Of a stretch of DNA of 64,000 nt, positions 1 to 11,274 are shown piece by piece. Within the stretch, counting starts at the first letter, position 1, and each line of letters begins with the position of its first letter. This DNA is from Porpolomopsis calyptriformis (Eukaryota > Basidiomycota > Agaricomycetes > Agaricales > Hygrophoraceae). The DNA is taken from contig OX621163.1 of the NCBI GenBank assembly GCA_951640195.1, forward strand, positions 3,720,001 to 3,784,000, in the 5' to 3' direction. The notes beneath the pieces are model-generated. The model saw only the letters and a list, made by a program, of their open reading frames with translations, ran no database searches and was not told the DNA's origin. The position numbers and the translations under genes are program-made.

Positions 1-1083
1 GGTGCGTTGCAGTCTCCTATCTGCATTGTATGGCTCACGTAGGTGCCATATATAGTTGCAAACGCGCTTTTATGCACGTCTTCAGGTACTGTCCATACCT
101 GCTCATAAGCATCTGATAGGTCGATTTTTGACCTTATTGTTCCGCCGGCCACATCATATCTGATCTGGTCTTGGTCAGGAAAGGGCGTAACGTCCTTCAA
201 AGTATTGTCGTTGCATTTACGACAATCAATTGGCATCTGTAGAGTGCCATTCTTCTTTGGAATGCACAGCATCGGAGCTGCTTGATCAGTTTGCACTGAT
301 TCCCACCATCCAGCGCGCATGTACTGCGCAATCTTCACCATAAGCTGAGGCTTTAGTGAGTCCAGACATCTCGGAAGGTAATAATTGTACTTCTTATCTT
401 CGTCGATAAGAGGTATGTGGTGATTGACACCATGTACCGGAGGTAATTCCTCGGGTACTCCGTGCATGATATCTTGGCATGCTTCAATCCATTTGGCTCA
501 AAGGCGAGGTCTGTCCTCGTGTGTTAGGGATGTTTCGGTCCTTTCGTTCGGTTGAACAATTTGAGCTACACTCAGTAGCATCTTTTCATTAGACCCGGTA
601 GGGGTACTCTCTTTTATTTTCTTTGTGTTCGCGTCTGAACACCTTTTTCTTGAAAACTCCTCGACAAACTCTTTTGGTTTGTCTGTTTCTATAACGTCCT
701 GTCTGGACGTCTTCCCTGCAGAACCTTTCGGTTCTGCGTCTGCTAGTCATTCAGCAGACCTTTGTTCAGTTCATCGCAGTGATTGTCTGTGCATGATTTC
801 ATCATTTTCCTCCCCTTCAGTTAGAGCGGGAGCAGCTACCCTGCGGACCATTATTTGGTTCGCACTAGGCTCTAGCGTAATTTTGAATTCACGCATGAAT
901 CTGATGCCAATTATAGCATTGAATCTGTCGATATTTACAATATCGAAATAGTATTTCTTAGCGATACTTTCATATCGCATGGGACAGTAAGTACCATAGT
1001 TAATCCGCGATCTGCTACTGCGGCATCCTAGTTGGATCGGAACAGGGTCCTTCAACTGATATATCTTCAATTTTGCGACTCTC
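1..1083 (-). pseudogene. B1 pol fragment: protease C-terminal part to start of reverse transcriptase
   Basis: Read on the minus strand from 1083 to 1. The part at 771-1070 encodes the C-terminal half of a retropepsin-like domain (key stretches RFNAIIGIRFMREF and ANQIMVRRV). The linker before RT follows at about 390-760, then the RT start with the motif SKIDLSDAYEQVW near 100-130 and the GDCNAP region at the window edge. The same protein is encoded at 52370-53450 in B2. Frameshifts and stops interrupt it. The N-terminal part of the protease, including its DTG site, continues at 7524 beyond the inserted element A. Function in the living ancestor would be Gag-Pol processing and cDNA synthesis. 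Confidence 0.8.
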
Positions 1084-1338
1084 TGTTACATCCCAGTTCC
1101 GACGAACTCCGATGAATTCCGATGAACTCCAATTACTCCAACAACTCCGAACACTCCGTACTTTTCACATGTTTCCTACTTATGACGTCCTCTGTCATCA
1201 TTATGTCTCAGATATAATTATCTAGCAGGTATATAAGTACTGCGTTTTTTCCTGTATCTGTAGACAGAATATCGACTAAGTCCCGTCGTTTATTCATCTC
1301 CGATCTCCGAATTCAACTCCGAAACTTCGGACATAACA
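1084..1338 (+). repeat. 5' LTR of element A
   Basis: 255 bp, TG...CA ends, matching the LTR at 7269-7523 and the two LTRs of A-prime (22314-22568 and 28499-28753). It contains a TATA box and the presumed transcript start. The unit GAACTCCGATGAATTCCGATG is a short imperfect tandem repeat of ACTCCGATGA-like blocks in U3. Confidence 0.95.
1230..1272 (+). promoter_or_regulatory. LTR promoter of A: TATA box and predicted RNA 5' end
   Basis: TATATAAG lies at 1230-1237. The sequence AGACAGAATAT at 1262-1272, 32 bp downstream, is the exact reverse complement of 1341-1351 just after the LTR. In Tf1-type elements the first 11 nt of the mRNA serve as primer, so 1262 is the inferred transcription start. 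The TATA spacing supports this independently. Confidence 0.75.
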
Positions 1339-1340
1339 GT

Positions 1341-1351
1341 ATATTCTGTCT
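1341..1351 (+). other. Self-primer binding site of A
   Basis: ATATTCTGTCT, two bases after the LTR end, is fully complementary to 1262-1272 in the same LTR. No tRNA-type site starting TGG is seen here. This is the layout known from Tf1, where the 5' end of the transcript folds back to prime minus-strand synthesis. The same 11-nt pair is kept in A-prime (28486-28496). Confidence 0.8.
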
Positions 1352-1373
1352 CTAGCTTGGGTTTTTATTCACG

Positions 1374-2590
1374 ATGACACAACGTACTCTTGAACGTTTT
1401 ACGGGATTTTCAACTAGAGGTCGATTATCTCCAACCAACTCCGAAACAAGTCCTGTGTCTCCAACTATGCGTATATCTGAAAGGCTTCCTACTGCTTTTC
1501 ATGATTGAGAAAATCCGTTACGACCCGTAACTCCGCAGACTACTCAAGGTCAAGCATCAACTTCGGTTGAAGAGACACCTCAAGTCCAGCCAGCTCAGGA
1601 AGCTCCGGAACAGGAGACAGCTGAAGAGAGATTGATCATGGCTTTTCAAAATATTGCCACCATCGCTCAAGCTTCTTCTGGAGCTAAACCCGCAAAATCC
1701 AAAGTCTGAGAGCCTGATCCTTTTGACAGCTCTGATCCAATGAAACTCCGACCTTTCCTGGTTCAACTTCAATTGAATTTCAAGGATAGGCCTTCTGCGT
1801 TTACTTCCGATGAAGCTAAGGTCAATTATGCTATGTCATTTCTGAAGGGAATGGCGTTATCTTTATTCGAACCTTATCTTTTGGAGACTATTCCTAACCC
1901 TCCGTTGTTCCTCTCGGACTTCTCAGAGTTCTGCTCCGAGTTACAGGACCAATTCGGACCTTTGGATCCAATAGGAACTGCCGAAGCAGAATTGGAATCC
2001 TTGAAGATGTTCAATAATCAACGGATTGCCAAATATATTGTGCACTTCAATAGGCTAGCGGTTCAAGTCCAATGGGACGTTGGAGCACTACGGCATATCT
2101 TTTACTGTGGTCTTCCAGATCGAATCAAGGATCAAATGTCTCAAGTCGGAAAACCAGCCACATTAGTAGCTATGAAGGAGTTAGCTCAAACGATTGATGC
2201 TAGGTATTGGGAACGTAAAGGAGAGCTTAAGCGGGACTCCGGTCATGCTCCTGCACCTCCGACGAACCACCTTCAACTCCAACGACACCTTCTACTTTCA
2301 AGAAAACTCCTATGAAATCCACTCCGACTACCTCAACTCTGAAGCGTCCTGACCTCTCCGATAAGCTTGGAAAAGATGGGAAGCTTACTCTGGCTGAACG
2401 AAAACGTTGTTTGGATAATAACTTGTGTATGTTTTGTGGATCCCCAGGTCATATGGCGAAGGAATGTCCAAAGTCTGGTTCCTCTGCTTCAAAGAAGGCT
2501 TCTGGACGTGCCACTGTTGTTGCTGATCCACCCACTCAGGAATCCCCTACTCCTATTCCGAGCGCCCCTCTGGCTGCTCCGGAAAAATAG
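1374..2590 (+). pseudogene. A gag polyprotein (stops and one frameshift)
   Basis: Begins at ATG 1374 (MTQRTLERF). The capsid-like part is at 1740-2265, and one retroviral-type zinc knuckle, CMFCGSPGHMAKEC (C-X2-C-X4-H-X4-C), is at about 2437-2478. The frame is closed at 1507 and 1708 by TGA codons. Relative to A-prime this copy has lost 10 bp near 2263, which shifts the frame before the zinc knuckle. The frame ends at 2588-2590. Pol is open in the -1 frame from before this point, so a -1 frameshift is a possible way to make Gag-Pol (inference). Role: particle assembly and RNA packaging. Confidence 0.85.
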
Positions 2591-5500
2591 GAGGCAGTCC
2601 GCATGAGACGCGGAATGTGGACTGCATTGAAACCGTTCCTGCGTCTTCTATTGTAAAGCTCAACACTTCCATTCCTTGCTCTGATTCCTTTTTGATCACT
2701 TTATTTATCGATTCATTATCTATTCCGACTCTTATCAATTCAGGATCCACACACTGTTTCTTGGACTTTGACTTTCTCCATCGAAACAAGCTCCAAACAT
2801 CTCCGCTTCCTCCGAAGCAACTCCAATTATTTGATGGATCTCAAGGGAGAACCATTGATATGGGAGTTATCCTCCCTGTCCAATTTCTGTCTGGAGAAAC
2901 TCTAGATATTGAGTTTTTGGTCACTCCGTTGGATGCATCTTGTTCTGCTGTTCTTGGATTCAACTGGCTTACCTGCTACAATCCATTGATTGACTGGGTT
3001 ACAAGCAGTATTTCATTTGGGACACCAAAACCGATGTATTCGTCTTCGTTGTCGACACCTATGCCCTCCGAGGCAACTCCGCTTGACCCTCCAGCTCCGA
3101 CTCCAGCTCCGACTTCACTTCCTCCTGTGTCCATTATTTCAGCAGCTGCATTTGTACATGCTAGCAAGCAAGAAGGATCTCAATCATTCATTCTTCAAAC
3201 TACTGATATTGCGAAAGCGTGTTCTGTCGACATCTCCGATGTTCCTCTGGACTGTACGTTTTACGCGAAAGTTCCTCCGGAATATCATGACTATGCTGAT
3301 GTTTTCAGTGAAGGAAAATCTAAACGTCTTCCTCCTCATCATTACAGCGATCACCATATTGAGCTAGAGGAAGGTACGACACCTCCACTGGGACGCATCT
3401 ATTCTCTTTCTGTTGCAGAACAAGAAGCCCTTCGTATATTCTTGGATGAGCACCTTAGAAAAGGTTGGATATGTTCCTCCGGATCTCCGGGCGGTGCTCC
3501 GATTGGTTTCATCCGCAAGAAAGATGGTTCCTTACGTTTATGCGTGGACTATTGAGGCATCAATAAAATCACCAAGAAAGATCATTACCCACTTCCACTC
3601 ATCTCCAATCTCCTGGACCATGCCAGCAAAGGTCGTATTTACACCAAAATCGATCTACGAATTGGATATTTCAATGTACGAATCGCGGGAGGGGATAAAT
3701 GGAAAACCACTTTCCATACCAGGTATGGTGCTTTCGAATTCTTGGTTATGCCCTTAGGTCTATGCAATGCCCCATCAACATTTCAACGCTTCATGAACGA
3801 GATTTTCTCTGACCTCTCCGATATCTCCATTGTAGTATATCTTGACGATATCCTTATCTACTCGGATAATGTTGCGGATCACCAGAGACATGTCCGCGAG
3901 GTACTCCGAAGACTCCGACTTAACAGTCTTTTCAGAAAACTGGAGAAATGTTTCTTTCATCAAGATACGATTGAATACCTTGGATTTATTCTTTCCCCTG
4001 GTGGAATTACCATGGACCCTGCCAAGGTTCAAATTATCCTGGATTGGCCGGAACCACGGAAAGTCAAGGATGTCCAGTCGTTCTTAGGTTTCGGAAATTT
4101 CTATAGGCGTTTTATCAATAACTACTCGGGATTGGTATCTCCGCTTACGCGACTGACCCGGAAAAATGTTCTGTGGAATTTCGATACTCAATGCAAGTTC
4201 GCATTTGAATCTCTGAAGCGGGCCTTCACTTCCACTCCTGTTCTTGTCAATTTCACTCCAGGATCACATCTGGTAGTAGAGACAGATGCCTCCGATTACG
4301 CCATAGCAGGCATCTTATCAACTTACGCTGATGATGAATCATTACATCCCATTGCGTTCTACTCTCGGACTTTAACTCTGCCGGAGTTGAACTATGATAT
4401 TCATAACAAGGAACTGTTAGCCATTCACGATAGTTTTCACAACTGGCGTCATTACCTTGAAGGCTCTTCTGACCCGGTCGATGTTGTTACTGATCACAAG
4501 AATTTGGTATACTTTTCTACAACCAAACTCCTGTCACGGCGTCAGGCTCGTTGGTCTGAATTTTTGTTGGGCTTTAATCTGGTTATTCGTTTTCGCCCCG
4601 GAAAACTCACAGCAAAACTGGACTTCTTAACATGTCAGTATGACATAAACCCTAAAGAGGGAGATAGTGACTATGCCAGTATCAATCCTCAGAACCTCCG
4701 ACCGGTTTTTACCTTGGAGCAACTGGCTTCGTCCCTATGAGCTTTATCCTTATTGGATCCAGTGCTAAAGGCTGCATTCATTATGGATGTAGACTCCCTC
4801 CACTTAAAAATTCGGAATTCACTCCGTGATGATCCAGTGGCTATGGAGCATCTGAAGGTTGCAGAGTCCAACTCCGAGGCCAACTCCGATGCCAACTCTG
4901 ATCTCCGATGGACTATCGACACTTCTGGTTTCCTTCATCACGATGGTCGTATCTATGTGCCCAACGTAGATGACTTACGACTTCAAATTTTGTGTATGAA
5001 ACATGATCATCCAATTGCTGGTCATTTCAGTCAAAACAAAACGCTTGAATTGATCCAATGAGAATACACATGGCCAGAACTTTGGACCTTTGTAAAGGAC
5101 TACTGTAATTCCTGTACTATATGCGCTAGGTCCAAAGTCCCTCGCCATCGACCTTATAGTTTGCTCAAGCAACTCCCAATTCCGGAGAAACCTTGGAATT
5201 CCATTTCCATGGATTGCATCAAGCAACTCCCTAACTCCGATGAATTCTCCACTATTCTTGTTGTTGTTGATCGATTCTCCAAACAAGCTATTTTCATACC
5301 AACCTTTGACACCATCACTGCTCCTCAACTCGCTCAACTTTTCCTTGTCCATGTATTCTCCAAACATGGAGTTCCCTCACATGTCACCTGTGACCAAGGC
5401 TCGGAGTTCGTCTCCCGCTTTTTCCGGTCATTGGGTAAAGTCCTTGACATGCATCTCCATTTTACCTCCGGGTATCATCCGGAAGGTGACGGACAAACTG

Positions 5501-6285
5501 AACGAGTCAATCAAACCTTGGAGCAATACCTACGGATGTATTGTAACTATCAACAGGACAACTGGTCCCATCTCCTGGCTATTGTGGAATTCGCGTATAA
5601 CAATGCTCCAAATGCTACTACTGGGATATCCCCTTTTTTTGCTAACAAGGGTTATCATCCAAATATTTCAGTACACCCTGAGCGTGATCTTACTTCTGTT
5701 CGAGCCAGAGAACTAGCTGTTGATTTGGACAAACTCCACTCTGAACTCCGAAATACCATCTCCGAAGCTCAAAAGCGTTATCAGCACTACGCTGACTTAA
5801 AACGCATTCCAGCCCCTGATTTCGAAATAGGAACTCAAGCCTTCATAAAGGCCAAGTTTTTCCGAACTACCAGACCCTCCAAGAACCTCTCGGAGAAGAA
5901 CTTAGGTCCTTTCGAGGTCATTGCCCAAGTTGGAACCCATTCCTATACTCTCCGTTTGCCTAGTTCCATGAAAGCTATCCATCCTGTCTTTCATGTATCA
6001 CAGTTGGAACCAGCCTCACCGAATACGATTCCGAACTGAGTACAACCTCCGCCTCCTCCGGTAATCATAAACGGAGAACCGGAGTTCGAGATCTCCAAAA
6101 TCCTAGACTCGAAAATTGATAATAGGCGTCGCTTATGCAAATTATTGTATTTGGTTCGTTGGGAAGGCTACAAAGGTACCGACGAAGAAACCTCATGGAT
6201 CCTTGCTACTGAGCTAGGACATGCTTTGGAACTCGTCTTGGAGTTCCACTCCGCTTATCCAGAGAAACCTGGACCTGACTATTGA
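2590..6285 (+). pseudogene. A pol polyprotein: protease, RT, RNase H, integrase, chromodomain
   Basis: One frame throughout, with TGA stops at 3553, 4738, 5059 and 6037. The protease site reads LINSGSTHCFLD, so the expected catalytic Asp of D-S-G is Asn. RT spans about 3450-4050 with MPLGLCNAPSTFQ and the intact YLDDILIYSDN catalytic box near 3835. RNase H follows (VVETDASDYAIAG, about 4270). The integrase zinc-binding CTMCARS-type segment is near 5110. Catalytic-core blocks are SMDCIKQLP (5207), VTCDQGSEF (5385) and EGDGQTERVNQTLEQ (5480). The C-terminal chromodomain runs from about 6080 to 6250 (YLVRWEGY motif). Role in a living copy: maturation, cDNA synthesis and targeted integration through the chromodomain. 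The CpG changes make this copy inactive. Confidence 0.9.
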
Positions 6286-6334
6286 TTTCTTTCACTCTTA
6301 CTTATTCTTTACTTCAATTCAAAAAATTCATTAT

Positions 6335-7099
6335 CTATTCCAAAGGGACTATTTCTACATCCCTTATGGGCATTTCCTCCTCCGACATCTCCGAACTTTC
6401 TCTGCTTTCTCCACTATCCTTATACTCCCCATCTAACAACTCCTCAGTCCTCTCCATAGACTCCCTCATTCTCTTCATCTCCATCCTCATCTTCCTCATC
6501 TCCCCCCGAACTCCTTGCAGCTCCTCCCTCAAAATCGCCATCTCCGACAACTCTGCATTTCCCTGCCGCCTTTTTCCTCCGTGCTCCGGTTCCTCTGTGG
6601 TACTCCGGATGTGTTTCCTTTTTGCTGGTTCTTCCCCAACCCAGCATTTGGCCTTCACCTGTTGGCAGGCAGTACAACTTCGGGCCTTCCCTTGTCCAGT
6701 CGGCCACACACACCCCTCCGCACTCCCTTTCTTGATGCAAGGCTCGCACGGAGCTCTCCTAAACGAACTCCGGTCAACTCTGGAATAAAGCGGATAAAAA
6801 GAAAATACTTACGGTCATCTGATCAAGGCCTCTTGCCCTGATCTTTCCTCCGCCGCCATCTCCGCCTGCTCTGCTGGCTCCGCTATTTGAGCTGCCTCCT
6901 TCGCCCTCCTTGCTACCTCCCTTTTTGCAGCCTTGGCCACCTTTCTGGCCGCTCGTCATTCCTCTGCCAACCGACACTCTTCCTCCACCCTCCGGGCCTC
7001 CTCCGCTTGCTCCGCTTGCTCGCGCTCTCATTGTTCTTCATTTTCGAGCAAGACTTGAAGCTGTGCAAGTTGAGCTTGGATTTCTTTGTGAGTGGGCAT
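6335..7099 (-). pseudogene. Antisense spliced gene inside A: coiled coil plus cysteine cluster
   Basis: Opposite strand to pol, between pol and the 3' LTR. Start ATG at 7099-7097 (MPTHKEIQAQLAQLQ); exon 1 7099-6813, 33-nt GT-AG intron 6812-6780, exon 2 6779-6335. Only removal of the intron joins the two frames. The N-terminus is a charged heptad-rich coiled coil. Exon 2 holds C-E-P-C, then C-V-W-P, then CTACQQVKAKC, that is C-X2-C-X8-C ... C-X2-C-X6-C. An acidic Arg/Glu/Met coiled coil follows, ending in PIRDVEIVPLE. The copy at 22738-23506 has the same structure. Two CGA-to-TGA-type stops lie in exon 1. The cysteine pattern recalls fungal binuclear zinc clusters (GAL4 type), so DNA binding is possible but unproven. 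Confidence 0.75.
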
Positions 7100-7254
7100 T
7101 GTTAATGAAGAAGGGTGGTCTGCCAGACCTTATTATATATGTTCCAATTTCAAACTCCGACGATTCTCCGAAATCCGCCACATTCCGAAACTCCAATTTC
7201 TTGGTCATTACCAAATATAGTCAAGTCCAATATGCGGTCTCGAGGGCTTGCCCT

Positions 7255-7523
7255 TAAGAGGGAGATACTGTTACATCCCAGTTCCGACGAACTCCGATGA
7301 ATTCCGATGAACTCCGATTACTCCGACAACTCCGAACACTCCGTACTTTTCACATGTTTCCTACTTATGACGTCCTCTATTATCACTATGTCTCAGATAT
7401 AATTATCTAGCAGGTATATAAGTACTGCGTTTTTTCCTGTATCTGTAAACAGAATATCGACTAAGTCCCGTCGTTTATTCATCTCCGATCTCTGAATTCA
7501 ACTCCGAAACTTCGGACATAACA
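7255..7523 (+). repeat. Polypurine tract and 3' LTR of A
   Basis: The purine stretch AAGAGGGAGATA ends one base before the 255-bp LTR (7269-7523). The LTR is the direct copy of 1084-1338 with a few substitutions. Confidence 0.9.
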
Positions 7524-10424
7524 CTCTTGCAAATTCTGGGCTAATAGCATCAGAAGTGCTGCCTGTATCGAACATTACAATGGCTACAAGGCCATTTAAT
7601 TCCATGCGAGCCACTAAAGGCCTTACTTTCGTGCTCAGTTTCACTGGGTGGTCCTGCTGTCTGCTGGACTTACGAATCCATGGTTTGGGTTGAGTGTCCT
7701 CTTTGAACACTTTTTTGTCGTTTATAGACGCTATCAATTCACGAGTATGGTTACTCGTTTCTCGGATTGAACATATCTGTTCATTGACGATGTTATTGTC
7801 GTCTTCCTCTTGTGAGTACTCCTCATACTCATCATATTCTTGGAGGTGATACTCTTCACCTTGTGATGTATACTGCGATCCTTGTAAAGGATCATCCTCT
7901 TCTTCCTCAACTACGATTCTGTAGTTGTGGTGAGGCTCATCTGCCTCTTCGTTGTTCTCGTCGATAGCATCTTCTGCTACCATTTTGAATGCATCCTCCC
8001 CTTCTTGGATTGCTGCCATTCGGGGCTTCCCAAAATTGGGACATTTCGGATTGGTCGCATAATAGCCAAATTTGCCACATGCGTAGCATTTCACACTAGA
8101 CGATCCTGTCTGGTTCCTATTATGTGCCGGCGCCTGCGGCGTTGGTTTACTTCCAGAACCGCTAGGTCTATTTGGCAGTAGTCTGTAAGGCTGACAGTTG
8201 TCAGTCGGTCTATACGGTCGGTATGGACCTCTTTTGTTAGCGTACTTATTGTATGCTGGCTTCGAGTACAACAGTGTCTCTTTATTCGTCGTCTGATTTG
8301 TTGGCAGCCGCATATTCGCGGTTGCTTTCAGCTGACTGGTTACTCTAGATGTCGCCTTGCGTCACTCATCGTAGTGATGCTTTATTCGAATGCTCTCTTT
8401 GACACGTCAAGCAACTTTGAGGATCGTCTCAAGTGACGAGGTTTCAGCGGTAACGCCTTTCTGGACAACTGCATCAGTTATCCTTGCAGGTAGACCCAAT
8501 AGCAATTGGGTTTTAAACGTATACGAGTCAGGCTCGTGTATCATATGACCTGCATACCTCTCAAGGTCGTAGAACAATCCTGAGACACCACCTTCCATGG
8601 TGTACTTTCTCGAATAGAATTTCATCATAGCATCCTGTATGGATGCCTCATGAATGAACCGGTCATACAATCTGGTGATGACCTCTTTAAATGTCCATCA
8701 GTGTTTCTGCCTAGACACACTGTCAACATTGTCGTTGAACCATTGTCTTGCTTTGTCCGCAAGATAAATAGCCATTAAAGCGATATGCTCTGGCTCAGCA
8801 TTAGGTCCAGCATAGTTGGACAATTTCAACCATCTCAAGAATGATTGAAGCCACCCATTGAATTTCTCGATGTCCTCCTCACCACTATACTCTTTTGGAG
8901 TAGGCAGTTTAGGAGATGAGGTTCGGAGACCGGATAGGTTTCCTTTCAGTGGTTTGCCCACTTGTTCATCAATTAATTTATGATATTTACAATGAATATC
9001 TCCGAGGTAATCAGAGCGTCAATCTTTCCCCTCATATCTATGAGGTTTACGGCTACGACTTCTGTGTCATTTTGTTATTTTTGACGTCTGTTTAGATGTT
9101 CTCTTACTACCATGTCCGGTAGCATCGGATGGTCGATTCCTCGACTAGTCACTTCCAGTATCCATCATTTTGCTATGATCGGACTCATCATCAGAAGACA
9201 ATCCTTGATCTGGGTCATCTGAATCACCGTTGTCTGACTGGTGATACCGCCTTCTATCTGAGGGTGGCCTGCGGTCTCATTTGGACCACTTGTTTTGTCC
9301 TTCTGCCCATAAATCTATAGTTTCTCCAGAAGCCTCGAAGGCGATGCCTTGATCGTCCAGGCCGGATCTTCCGGTTTCACGGATGTCGCCATTTCTCAAT
9401 CTTTGGATGGCCACTCTATCCTTGAGTGTGAATGTTACCGGTCTCAAGGCTGCTTCATTTTCTTGTTCGAATGATCTGTTCCGGTTGTTCTTTTTCTTAC
9501 TTCCATGTTGATGTTTATCAACTCGATCAGCCGCGGCTCGCCGTCTCTGATAGACGGAGCTCGCCTTGTCTTCTTGTCGAGGACGGCAAAGCTCAGCTTC
9601 TGCTTGTTGCAGAAGTTCGTCTTCCTCGTCCCTATCTGGACGAATGGTTGTATCTGTCTTATTTCAATGGGTGTTGTCGCTATTCTTATGCACCATAACC
9701 TTGTTAAGGTTGTTGGCTAGCCTCATGAATTCATCACGACTAATTCTGCCCATTCTCGTCTGAACGAGTGCATTGACCCTATCAACTACGTCGGAGAGCA
9801 TCTCGCTTGGTGCCTCGCGGTTCTGTGGGCGCTTTTCTTTTCGTCTCTTAGTACGTGTCACAGTTGACATCTGACTGGGTGTGGGCGATGGGTCTCGTCG
9901 CTCATATTGATCGTCTATTTCATCACGCTGTAATAGATTTAACATTTGATGAACGTATTCTCGTTCATTCAGGTTTCGTGATGAGGAAGGGACTACTGTC
10001 CTCATTTAACCCTCAGTGAGGGTGTGTATTAACGTATCGAGCGTTGGGTTGATTGTCATACTTACATGCCGACTTGTCGTCGGCAACGACTCCTCTCTTT
10101 CCGTAAGTTGGGAACTGCCATCATCTAAGTTGGCACGATGTCTTTGTTCACTCTGGGGTGAATTTATGGCTGACGCTGGCCGTCTTTGGGTGTCGCTGAG
10201 GTCGTGACGTGGCACGCCAGAATCAGCGATGGCACTCGTCTGCGCTGTTCCCAGGTCGTTGTCGTCAGGCGGTTTGCCTTGCGATTTGCGCGCTATTGAG
10301 GCCCGCGTGAGTCAAGTCTTTGTGTGGGTCTTCGTCATTGACGGAGGCCGTCAACAGGGAGGCTTTTTCAATCAAAGTTGATTTACACAGATATTCCACA
10401 ATTTCTTGTGGATGTGCAAAAAAG
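7524..10424 (-). pseudogene. B1 gag and protease N-terminal part
   Basis: Minus-strand reading resumes on the right of element A. The protease site VAIVMFDTGSTSDAISPEF near 7545-7600 keeps its Asp in this copy. Upstream an acidic linker (EEEEDDPLQ, about 7880) precedes a zinc-knuckle-like segment KCYACGKFGYYATNPKCP near 8040-8095, in which the usual His is Tyr and the last spacing is longer. The capsid-like part lies at 8400-8970 and 9660-10010, and the N-terminus (FFAHPQEIVEYL) at about 10400. The frame is broken several times. B2 at 53111-56245 is collinear, including the odd knuckle. Confidence 0.75.
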
Positions 10425-10619
10425 TGTAAGGATTGGGGATAAGTTATCACACTTTGCTCAATACTAGGATATGCACAGAACCAATGTATTGGGGAAATCT
10501 GGTATAAGCGGGAGTGGGATGTAAACTTATTGTTTACCTAAGTGTAACCAGTACTTAAGGTATCCGGTACAAATACGTACAAACACAGCACGGTAGCTGT
10601 ATGTAACATATCTGTTACA
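10425..10619 (-). repeat. 5' LTR of B1
   Basis: 195 bp with ends TGTAACAG and CCTTACA on the element strand. Same length and sequence family as 49914-50108 and 56246-56440. The gag frame is open across the LTR end without an ATG in the LTR. The right-hand neighbour GATGG starts C1 integrase sequence. Confidence 0.9.
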
Positions 10620-11153
10620 GATGGTGCCCCACAAGACATCACCAACTACGTTCGATCCTGTCTAGCTTGTCAACAAAACAAGAATTTCCCTTCAAAACCA
10701 TCAGGATTACTCCAACCCATACCCCCTTCTACAGAACCATGGAAAGAAATCACCGTCAATCTTATCGTCGAACTCCCCAAGTCACAAGGCTATGATGCTG
10801 TAATGGTCATTGTCGATTGCTTCACCAAACGAGCTCACTTCATTCTGACAACTTCCCATCTCTCATCAGAAGGTGCTGTGAAACTCTTTCAGAATCACAT
10901 CTAGAAACATCATAGATGGCCCCAAAAGGTTATATCCGATCGTGGAGTGCAATTTGCATTGAAATTCACAGAAGCTCTCAACAACTCCTTAGGAATCATC
11001 TCCGGTCTCTCTACTGCATACCATCCTCAAACAGATGGCCAAACAGAACATACCAATCAAGAACTCAAAGTCTACTTACGTTTCTACACCAATTTCATGC
11101 AGGACAACTGGTCAGAATGGCTCGCTTCTGCAGAATTTGCCTACAACAACTGA
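10620..11153 (+). pseudogene. C1 integrase, N-terminal and core part
   Basis: Encodes the zinc-finger tail (CLACQQNKN), then ITVNLIVELP where the first catalytic Asp is replaced by Asn, then VDCFTKRAHF, KVISDRGVQFA with the second Asp, and AYHPQTDGQTEHTNQE with the catalytic Glu. A stop replaces Trp or Arg near 10903. The frame ends at the Helitron insertion (FAYNN). Role in the ancestor: strand transfer of retrotransposon cDNA. Confidence 0.85.
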
Positions 11154-11274
11154 CTGGGAAATGCTGACTTCATCGGCAGAAACCTTGCTTGATATTAAAA
11201 AGCGTAATTTTCTATGCTGGCTAGATACAAGTGAACTATTTAAGAGAAAAAAAAGGACAAAAAGGAGGGAAGGA

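Larger units (their letters stand above)
1084..7523 (+). mobile_element. A: chromovirus-type Ty3/gypsy retrotransposon, complete with both LTRs
   Basis: 6440-bp element bounded by 255-bp direct LTRs that start TGTTACATCC and end GGACATAACA. Flanks are CTCTC and CTCTT, a probable 5-bp target duplication with one mutation. Internal order is self-primer site, gag, protease, RT, RNase H, integrase, chromodomain, an antisense gene, purine tract, LTR. The pol frame stays open in a single frame apart from four TGA codons. A second copy of exactly the same total length lies at 22314-28753 on the other strand. The chromodomain puts it among fungal chromoviruses, and the self-priming leader matches the Tf1/sushi type. 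Confidence 0.95.
1..10619 (-). mobile_element. B1: Ty3/gypsy retrotransposon, 5' part, split by element A
   Basis: Minus-strand LTR retrotransposon of family B. Its 5' LTR is at 10425-10619, followed leftward by gag, protease and the start of reverse transcriptase, which runs off the window at position 1. The second copy B2 (49914-56440) is collinear with it and shows which bases belong together. Element A (1084-7523) sits inside B1 between two codons of the protease region. The flanks of A, CTCTC on the left and CTCTT on the right, look like a 5-bp target duplication with one change. The right flank of B1 is integrase sequence of element C1, so B1 inserted into C1. Reading frames carry many stops, so this copy is dead. 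Confidence 0.85.

Noticed and set aside
2990..3367. Open frames overlapping gag and pol of A on other frames and strands
   Set aside because: They are by-products of the real frame; no motif, and they are not kept in A-prime except as shadows.
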